Source: Ktedonobacter racemifer
GTDB lineage: Bacteria > Chloroflexota > DTOL01 > JACQYG01
Assembly: GCA_020723545.1 (NCBI GenBank)
Contig: DYIS01000056.1
Location: 1 to 11,614, forward strand
DNA length: 11,614 nucleotides
Direction of reading: 5' to 3'
A program made the position numbers and the translations under genes. How positions within the stretch are numbered: the stretch's first letter is position 1; the number at the start of each line of letters is the position of its first letter. The notes beneath the pieces are model-generated. The model saw only the letters and a program-made list of their open reading frames with translations, was not told where the DNA came from and searched no databases. Positions 6,319 to 11,614 of this stretch are shown one piece after another.

Positions 6319-8556
6319 ATGTCACATCCACTGTACGTAGCCTTCGTCTGGCACCTGCACCAGCCCTACTATCGGGACGAGGAGACAGGAGAGTACACCC
6401 AACCCTGGGTGCGGCTGCACGCGGTCAAGGACTACCTGCACCTGGCTCAGGTGCTGGCCGACTACCCCGCCATTCACCAGACCTTTAACCTTGTGCCTTG
6501 CCTGGTGGAGCAGTTGTACGATTATGCGCACAACCAGGCCATGGATCGGGCCCAGCGGCTTTCCAGAACGCCGGCGACCAGGCTCACGGTGCAGGAGAAA
6601 GCCCATCTCCTGTCCTTTTTCTTCAGCATCAGTTGGGAGAAGGTGGTCCGGCGGCAGCCCCACTACTGGCGGCTTTTGCGACTAAAAGAGGAGGTGGGAG
6701 ATCAGCCCCGGCTTCTGTCCACGGCCTATTATCGGGACCTGGTGGCCTGGTTCAACCTGGCCTGGATCGATCCAGCCACGCGGGAGAGGGACCGGGAACT
6801 GAAAGCCCTGGCGGATAAGGGCAGCGGCTACAGCCACCGGGACATAGAGAGGATCCTACATAAACATCAGGAGATGATGGCTGAGATCATCCCCCTTTAT
6901 CGCAGTTTACAAGCCCGGGGCCAGATGGAGATCAGCACATCGCCCTACTTCCATCCCATTCTGCCGCTCCTGATCGACAATGGCTCGGCCAGGGAGGCCA
7001 GCCCGGGGTTAGAGTTGGCCAATCCCGGTTTCGTTCACCCCGAGGATGCCGCGGAGCAAGTCAGGCTGGCAGTGGAGGCCCACCGGCGATATTTCGGGGA
7101 GCCGCCCCGAGGTCTTTGGCCCTCCGAGGGTGCCGTGAGCCAGGAGCTGGTGGACCTGGTGGCGTCCCGGACCGACTTCGCCTGGCTGGCTTCAGACGAA
7201 GGGGTGCTGGCGCGGTCACTGGGCATCGCCATCGAACGCGATGGCCAGGAGCGAGCTCTCAACCCCCAGGCCTTATACCAGCCCTATCGCCTGGAGCCCG
7301 CCTGGCCCCGCCGTAGTGGGCCGGGGCTCCAGATCATGTTTCGCGACCACCAGCTTTCGGACCTCATCGGGTTCGTCTACAAGCACTGGGACGAGAGGGC
7401 AGCGGCGGAGGACCTGGTGGCCCGGCTCCGGGGCATCCACGACTGCCTGGCCGGGGACGATGCCCCTCACCTGGTAACCATTATCCTGGACGGAGAGAAC
7501 TGCTGGGAGGAATACGACCACAACGGCGACCGGTTTCTGCGCCACCTCTACGAACTTATCTCCGGGGACAGTTCACTGCACACGACCACCCTCTCCGAAT
7601 ACCTGGCCCGTTTTCCGGCCAAAGATGCGCTCCCGCGTCTCGCCGCCGGCTCCTGGATTGGGGCAAATCTGGAGACCTGGATCGGCGAGCCGGCCCAGAA
7701 CCGGGCCTGGGAATACCTGAAGCGGGCCAAGACCAGGCTCACCGAGTGGCAGGCCGCCTACCCGCTGGCTGACCTGCCAGTGCTGGAGCGAGCCCTACGG
7801 GAGCTATACATCGCCGAGGGAAGCGACTGGTTCTGGTGGTACTATAGTCGAAACTCCTCAGAAAACGAGCTCTTGTTCGACCAGGCGTTTCGAGAGCACC
7901 TTAACCGGGTATACAGGATCATGGGCATCCCCTCCCCCTCCTGGCTCAAGGAGCCCATCAGCTCCGCCGTGGCGGCCACGCCCACGCGGCCCATGGGTGG
8001 CTACATCTCGCCAAGGCTATCGGCGGCGGAGGTGGCTTCGGAGCAGTGGCTCACCGCGGGCTGCGTGGAGCCTCTAAGCTCCACCGGAGCCATGCAAAGG
8101 GCCAGGACGGTCATGAAACGGCTCTACTATGGTTACGATCCCGCCGACCTGTACCTCCGCCTGGAATCGACCGGGAAGATCGGCCCGTTTTTCGTGGGGT
8201 TTTATCTCAGCCTCCCCGGCGCCAAGCCGGCGAACCGGAGCACCCGCTACGGCGGCACCAATCTGGAGATCGAGTCCCCCGAGTCGCCGCTGACCTGGGA
8301 GATAGCGGTCTTTCCGGGTGCCAGCTATGCGGTGCTCAACCGTTCCGACGGTCATGGCGGATGGGTTCCGGTGCGAGAGATGGGCTCCGTAGCCTTGGGC
8401 CCGAGAAATCTGGAGCTCAGCCTGCCGCTGGCCGACCTGGGGTTGAAGCTGGGGGACACGCTGGACTTGGTGGTGAACCTGGCCCGGGACATGGTGCTCC
8501 TGGAGGCGCTGCCCAGCCGGAATGCCTTGACCGTGCAGTTGGTGCCGAGAGGTTAG
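6319..8556 (+). CDS. Glycoside hydrolase family 57 protein, cytoplasmic
   Basis: This 745-residue GH57 enzyme has no signal peptide, so it probably acts inside the cell on alpha-glucans such as glycogen or maltodextrin. Conserved region 1 holds WHLHQPYY (11-18, with HQP at 14-16). The nucleophile is predicted as E270 in GLWPSEGAVS and the acid/base as D391 in ILDGENCWEEYDHNG. Region 5 is represented by GSDWFWWYY (501-509). The catalytic barrel and helical part end near 545. About 590-745 looks like a beta-rich C-terminal domain, as found in long GH57 alpha-amylase or amylopullulanase-like proteins. Exact specificity (amylase, pullulanase or 4-alpha-glucanotransferase) cannot be told by eye. 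There is no Shine-Dalgarno in the AT-rich bases before the ATG, which is unusual beside its neighbours. It sits between lysS and serS on the same strand and is probably co-transcribed. Confidence 0.92.
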   Translation: MSHPLYVAFVWHLHQPYYRDEETGEYTQPWVRLHAVKDYLHLAQVLADYPAIHQTFNLVPCLVEQLYDYAHNQAMDRAQRLSRTPATRLTVQEKAHLLSFFFSISWEKVVRRQPHYWRLLRLKEEVGDQPRLLSTAYYRDLVAWFNLAWIDPATRERDRELKALADKGSGYSHRDIERILHKHQEMMAEIIPLYRSLQARGQMEISTSPYFHPILPLLIDNGSAREASPGLELANPGFVHPEDAAEQVRLAVEAHRRYFGEPPRGLWPSEGAVSQELVDLVASRTDFAWLASDEGVLARSLGIAIERDGQERALNPQALYQPYRLEPAWPRRSGPGLQIMFRDHQLSDLIGFVYKHWDERAAAEDLVARLRGIHDCLAGDDAPHLVTIILDGENCWEEYDHNGDRFLRHLYELISGDSSLHTTTLSEYLARFPAKDALPRLAAGSWIGANLETWIGEPAQNRAWEYLKRAKTRLTEWQAAYPLADLPVLERALRELYIAEGSDWFWWYYSRNSSENELLFDQAFREHLNRVYRIMGIPSPSWLKEPISSAVAATPTRPMGGYISPRLSAAEVASEQWLTAGCVEPLSSTGAMQRARTVMKRLYYGYDPADLYLRLESTGKIGPFFVGFYLSLPGAKPANRSTRYGGTNLEIESPESPLTWEIAVFPGASYAVLNRSDGHGGWVPVREMGSVALGPRNLELSLPLADLGLKLGDTLDLVVNLARDMVLLEALPSRNALTVQLVPRG

Positions 8557-8605
8557 GGATTAGGGACAAGAGACAAGGCAGCACTTGAGAAAGGCGGTAT
8601 TAGTG

Positions 8606-9874
8606 GTGTTGGGTTTGAGATTCATCCGGGACAACCTGGAGCTGGTCAACGACGCCATGGCCAGGCGAGGCTTTGCAGCGCCTATCGGCGAGATCGTGCG
8701 CCTGGACGACGAAAGGCGGCGGTTGCTCCAGGAGGTGGAGTCCTTGAAGGCGAAGCGCAACGAGGCATCTCGCCAGATCGCGGCCATGAAGGATCGCTCG
8801 GCCGCCGAGGCCTTGAAGGCCGAGATGCGTAGGGTGAGTGAGCGCATCAAGGCCCTGGATGTCGAAACAGCGGCGGTGGAGGAGAAGCTGAATGCGCTTC
8901 TGCTGGAGGTCCCCAACTTGCCTCATGCCAGCGTGCCCATGGGCAAGGACGAGAGGGAGAACGTGGTGGTGCGCACCTGGGGCCAGCCCCGGAAGCTCGG
9001 CTTCGAGCCACTCCCCCATTGGGAGATCGGCGAGCGATTGGGCATCATTGATTTCGAGCGCGGCGTGAAGATGTCTGGGACGCGGTTTTACCTTCTGAGA
9101 GGCCTGGGCGCCAGACTCCAGCGGGCCTTGATCACCTGGATGCTGGACCTCCACGTGAACGAGCACGGCTACCAGGAGATCTACCCCCCCTTCGTGGTCA
9201 AAGAGGAGTGTCTGATGGGGGCGGCCCAGCTCCCCAAGTTCCGCGACAACCTCTATCACGACGTGGAGGACGACGTGTGGATGGTCCCCACCGCTGAGGT
9301 GCCCCTGACCAACCTGCACCGGGGCGAGATCCTGGACGCCACCGCGCTGCCGCGGTGCTACGTGGCCTACACCCCCTGTTTCCGTCGGGAGAAGATGTCC
9401 GCTGGCCGCGATGTCCGGGGCATCAAGCGAGGCCACCAGTTCGACAAGGTGGAGATGTATAAGTTCACCCGGCCCCAGGACTCCTACCATGAGCTGGAGA
9501 AGTTGGTGGATAACGCCGAGGAGGTTTGCCGGAGGCTGGAGATAGCCCATCGGGTGGTCGAGGTATGCACCGGCGACCTGGGCTTCAGCACAACCAAGAC
9601 CTACGACGTGGAGATGTGGGCCCCGGGTTGTGGGGAGTGGCTGGAGGTCAGCTCGTGTTCCAACTGCGAGGAATTCCAGGCCCGCCGGGCCAACACCCGC
9701 TATCGGCCCACGCCCACCGCCCGACCCGAGTTCGTGCACACGCTCAATGGTTCGGGCCTGGCCCTGCCCCGGACCGTCATTGCCATCCTGGAGAACTACC
9801 AACAACCTGATGGCTCGGTCCTGGTGCCGGAGGTCCTGCGCCCGTATATGGGCGATGCTCGGGTCATCCGGTAG
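8606..9874 (+). CDS. serS: Seryl-tRNA synthetase
   Basis: This 422-residue class II synthetase attaches serine to tRNA-Ser. The N-terminal antiparallel coiled-coil arm (about 28-105), which recognises the long variable arm of tRNA-Ser, precedes the catalytic core. The core has PTAEVPL (228-234), motif 2 CFRREKMSAGRDVRGIKRGHQFDKVE (split around 258-283) and motif 3 NGSGLALPRT (381-390). SerRS proteins normally begin M-L-(D/G)-L-(R/K)-F-I-R, so the GTG at 8606 is chosen. It follows GAAAGGCGG at good spacing. GTG 8603 and TTG 8585 are in-frame alternatives that add 1 or 7 residues. A tRNA-Ser gene lies about 1.2 kb downstream. The DUF1786 gene begins 46 nt after the stop. Confidence 0.96.
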   Translation: MLGLRFIRDNLELVNDAMARRGFAAPIGEIVRLDDERRRLLQEVESLKAKRNEASRQIAAMKDRSAAEALKAEMRRVSERIKALDVETAAVEEKLNALLLEVPNLPHASVPMGKDERENVVVRTWGQPRKLGFEPLPHWEIGERLGIIDFERGVKMSGTRFYLLRGLGARLQRALITWMLDLHVNEHGYQEIYPPFVVKEECLMGAAQLPKFRDNLYHDVEDDVWMVPTAEVPLTNLHRGEILDATALPRCYVAYTPCFRREKMSAGRDVRGIKRGHQFDKVEMYKFTRPQDSYHELEKLVDNAEEVCRRLEIAHRVVEVCTGDLGFSTTKTYDVEMWAPGCGEWLEVSSCSNCEEFQARRANTRYRPTPTARPEFVHTLNGSGLALPRTVIAILENYQQPDGSVLVPEVLRPYMGDARVIR

Positions 9875-9920
9875 GAGTAGCGGTCAGCAACCGTTGCCAG
9901 ACGCCACCTTTTGGGGTCTC

Positions 9921-11018
9921 ATGCGCATACTTGCCATCGACATTGGGACAGGCACTCAAGATATACTCCTCTACGACAGCTCAGTTGCCGTCGAGAGCTG
10001 CTTCAAGATGGTTATGCCCTCGCCGACCCAGATGCTGGCAGAGAGGATCCGGCAGGCCACCAGGGAGGGGCTTGACCTGGCGCTTTGGGGCGTGAACATG
10101 GGCGGCGGTCCCATCGCCTGGGCTCTGGAGGGGCACCTGAGGGCTGGGCACCGGGTGGTCAGCACCCCGGAGGCCGCCTGCACCTTCAACGATGACCTGA
10201 CGATGGTACAGGCCATGGGGGTGCAACTGGCCGCGGCGCGCGAGTTGCCCCTGGGAGACAACTGGCTCCGCTTGAAGCTGCGAGACCTGGACCTGGCCCT
10301 GATCCGGCGCGCCCTGGAGGCCTTCGGCCTGGACACAGACTTCGACGGCATTGCCGTGGCTGCACTGGACCACGGCAACGCGCCACCGGAGGTGAGCGAC
10401 CGCCTCTTCCGATTTCAGCACCTGCGGCGGGCGGTGGCGGCCCGGGATGACCTGTACGCCTTCGCCTACATGGCCGAGGAGTTGCCCGACTATCTCACCC
10501 GGCTGCGGGCCATTGCCGAGTCTGGGGGCCAGGTTCCCATGCTCCTGATGGACACAGGCCCGGCCGCCGCCCTGGGGGCCTTGGACGACCCGCAAGTGGC
10601 TGGCCGGCGAGAGCTTCTGGTGGCTAACCTGGGTAACATGCACGCCCTGGCCTTCGATATTCAAAACGGCCACATCAAGGGGTTTTTTGAGCACCACACC
10701 GGCCGGCTCACCGGGCCGAAACTGGAGAGCCTGATCGAGAAGCTCTGCCGGGGCGACCTGGAGGAAAAGGAGGTGTTTGAAGACGGTGGCCACGGAAGCT
10801 ACATCCTGGCCGGCGCTGGTGCCGGGAGAGTGCCTTTCCTGTCGGTGACCGGCCCGCGGCGGAACCTCTTGAGGGGCTCCGTCTTGAACCCTTGCTTCGC
10901 CGCCCCCCACGGTGACATGATGTTAACGGGGTGCTACGGTCTGGTACGCGCCTTCGGCGAGAAGGTGCCAGAGTGGAGGGAGGAGATCCAGAGCTCCTTG
11001 GGGGAAGCCTTGCCTTGA
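9921..11018 (+). CDS. DUF1786 family protein (COG4012), function unknown
   Basis: This 365-residue protein begins MRILAIDIGTGTQDILLYD, the hallmark of the DUF1786 family. Residues 7-14 (DIGTGTQD) look like a phosphate-1 loop of the actin/Hsp70/sugar-kinase fold, and VANLGNMHALAF (234-245) looks like a second phosphate loop, so nucleotide binding is plausible. The family is sometimes labelled a putative pyruvate formate-lyase activating enzyme. This protein has no clustered cysteines (only C27, C87, C276, C325 and C338, widely spaced), so it cannot be a radical SAM activase of the usual kind. The ATG at 9921 gives the conserved N terminus; longer in-frame starts reach back into serS. The Shine-Dalgarno is weak. 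It is probably co-transcribed with serS. Its stop codon lies two bases before the -35 of the tRNA-Ser promoter. Confidence 0.85.
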   Translation: MRILAIDIGTGTQDILLYDSSVAVESCFKMVMPSPTQMLAERIRQATREGLDLALWGVNMGGGPIAWALEGHLRAGHRVVSTPEAACTFNDDLTMVQAMGVQLAAARELPLGDNWLRLKLRDLDLALIRRALEAFGLDTDFDGIAVAALDHGNAPPEVSDRLFRFQHLRRAVAARDDLYAFAYMAEELPDYLTRLRAIAESGGQVPMLLMDTGPAAALGALDDPQVAGRRELLVANLGNMHALAFDIQNGHIKGFFEHHTGRLTGPKLESLIEKLCRGDLEEKEVFEDGGHGSYILAGAGAGRVPFLSVTGPRRNLLRGSVLNPCFAAPHGDMMLTGCYGLVRAFGEKVPEWREEIQSSLGEALP

Positions 11019-11019
11019 A

Positions 11020-11048
11020 TTGACCGGTCCTGCGGGTTCTGGTATACT
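11020..11048 (+). promoter_or_regulatory. Promoter of tRNA-Ser
   Basis: -35 TTGACC (11020-11025), a 17-nt spacer and -10 TATACT (11043-11048), preceded by TGG (extended -10). The mature tRNA starts just 7 nt after the last base of the -10, so the +1 nucleotide probably coincides with tRNA position 1. Confidence 0.85.
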
Positions 11049-11054
11049 TTAATT

Positions 11055-11141
<87 letters not shown>

Positions 11142-11193
11142 TTTGGAAGTGGGTCGCCTTCGACGACTAAATGATAGGGTTTTTCAGGCAAAA

Positions 11194-11487
11194 ATGAAAT
11201 CATATAAAAAGATGGCAGAAATCCTCAAACAGCATAAAAATGAGCTTGCTAAGAAATACAAGGTAAAAGAAATAGGAATGTTTGGCTCTTATGTTAGAGG
11301 AGAGCAAAAAAAGAGGAGTGATGTAGATATTCTCATTGAGTTTGAAGAAGTCCCTGACCTGTTTAAATTTCTTGAACTGGAGAGGTATCTTGAAAGACTT
11401 CTTGGGCTGAGAGTTGAACTGGTCAGAAAAAAAGCACTGAGAGAAGAACTAAAAGACATAATTTTAAGTGAAGTGGTTAATATATGA
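11194..11487 (+). CDS. Minimal nucleotidyltransferase (MntA-like antitoxin)
   Basis: This 97-residue protein of the Pol-beta-like minimal nucleotidyltransferase family has G31-S32 followed by ten residues and D43-V-D45, exactly the GSX10DXD motif. The third carboxylate position appears to be E75 (RVELV) where D is usual; glutamate may still bind metal, but this is worth noting. In HEPN/MNT modules the nucleotidyltransferase neutralises the HEPN RNase toxin by adding AMP to it. The stop codon overlaps the ATG of the next frame (ATGA at 11484-11487), as in intact HEPN/MNT pairs, but only nine codons of that partner remain. The gene is AT-rich with AAA, AGA and ATA codons, unlike all upstream genes, which points to horizontal transfer. 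Its start lacks a strong Shine-Dalgarno. Confidence 0.88.
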   Translation: MKSYKKMAEILKQHKNELAKKYKVKEIGMFGSYVRGEQKKRSDVDILIEFEEVPDLFKFLELERYLERLLGLRVELVRKKALREELKDIILSEVVNI

Positions 11488-11513
11488 AACGGGAATACAG
11501 TCTTTTCATCTAG
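11484..11513 (+). pseudogene. Truncated start of a HEPN (DUF86-like) toxin gene
   Basis: An ATG overlapping the antitoxin stop opens MKREYSLFI and then meets TAG (11511-11513). This N terminus and the 4-nt ATGA coupling are what is expected of a HEPN toxin partner (family members commonly start M-K-R-(D/E)-Y). The following sequence encodes nothing HEPN-like in this frame, so the gene appears interrupted at about 11510. Nine residues are too few for certainty; the call rests mainly on the antitoxin context. Confidence 0.5.
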
Positions 11514-11614
11514 CCACCTGACACTTTAACAACAAAAGGTTGATCGACACGGTCTTTCTGAGTAAAGTTGTGGCAGTAACAAAAAACTTGCTCAGGAGGA
11601 GACCAATGTCGACC
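11511..11614 (+). mobile_element. Probable left end of an insertion sequence (partial)
   Basis: From about 11511 the sequence stops continuing the HEPN frame and leads, after about 95 bases, to a new strongly translated gene at 11606. A hairpin just upstream has CTGAG and AAGTT (11558-11569) pairing with AACTT and CTCAG (11585-11595). It overlaps the first bases of the Shine-Dalgarno, an arrangement typical of transposase genes protected from read-through translation. The IS family is not recognised and the right end lies outside the window. Confidence 0.4.
11606..11614 (+). CDS. Start of an unidentified gene, cut by the window edge
   Basis: ATG at 11606 follows a perfect AGGAGGAG (11594-11601) at good spacing and opens M-S-T before the window ends. 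It is probably the transposase of the element that interrupts the HEPN gene, but three codons give no protein evidence. Confidence 0.35.

Noticed and set aside
8600..9805. Long open frame of 401 codons on the minus strand
   Set aside because: It is fully antisense to serS, whose motifs are unmistakable. Its histidine/glycine/leucine-rich composition is that of a GC-rich shadow frame.
9981..10910. Open frame of 309 codons on the minus strand
   Set aside because: It is antisense to the DUF1786 gene and has no recognisable domain or ribosome site.

Overview
The window is a GC-rich bacterial chromosome segment with an ordinary housekeeping core. Gene content and repeat style suggest Chloroflexota (Anaerolineae-like) or a relative: a PdtaS/PdtaR-type cytosolic two-component pair, a cytoplasmic GH57 enzyme, a DUF1786 protein, and many short dispersed palindromes. 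This taxonomic call is an inference from eye inspection; no search was run.

Layout. Positions 1-490 hold no convincing gene but carry several palindromic repeats. On the minus strand, 3713 to 491 contains an SPL-family radical SAM gene, tRNA-Pro(GGG) with its own promoter and terminator, a cytosolic HisKA_2 histidine kinase (pdtaS-like), an ANTAR response regulator (pdtaR-like), and a strong intrinsic terminator. Positions 3714-4166 form a divergent control region. It has one near-consensus promoter facing each way, a 151-bp TA-flanked MITE in the leader of the radical SAM gene, and a structured greA leader with a terminator-like hairpin at its 5' end. On the plus strand, 4167-11018 holds greA, lysS, a GH57 glycoside hydrolase, serS and a DUF1786 gene, closely spaced and co-directional. 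tRNA-Ser(UGA) follows with its own promoter.

Beyond tRNA-Ser the composition becomes AT-rich. A minimal nucleotidyltransferase (MntA-like antitoxin) is followed, through an ATGA overlap, by only nine codons of what looks like the start of its HEPN toxin partner. The sequence then changes and a new gene with a perfect Shine-Dalgarno begins at 11606, probably in an insertion sequence. This looks like an accessory island beside a tRNA gene, with a broken HEPN/MNT module.

How it works together: greA, lysS, serS and two tRNAs serve transcription and translation. GH57 probably handles intracellular alpha-glucan. The histidine kinase and ANTAR regulator form one signalling pathway ending in RNA-level antitermination. 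I found no clearly new multi-gene system. The most unusual signals are regulatory: the MITE that lengthened a nearly leaderless mRNA, the terminator between tRNA-Pro and the ANTAR operon, a GraL-like greA leader hairpin, tRNA promoters placed for initiation at or next to the mature 5' ends, and the truncated toxin-antitoxin pair.
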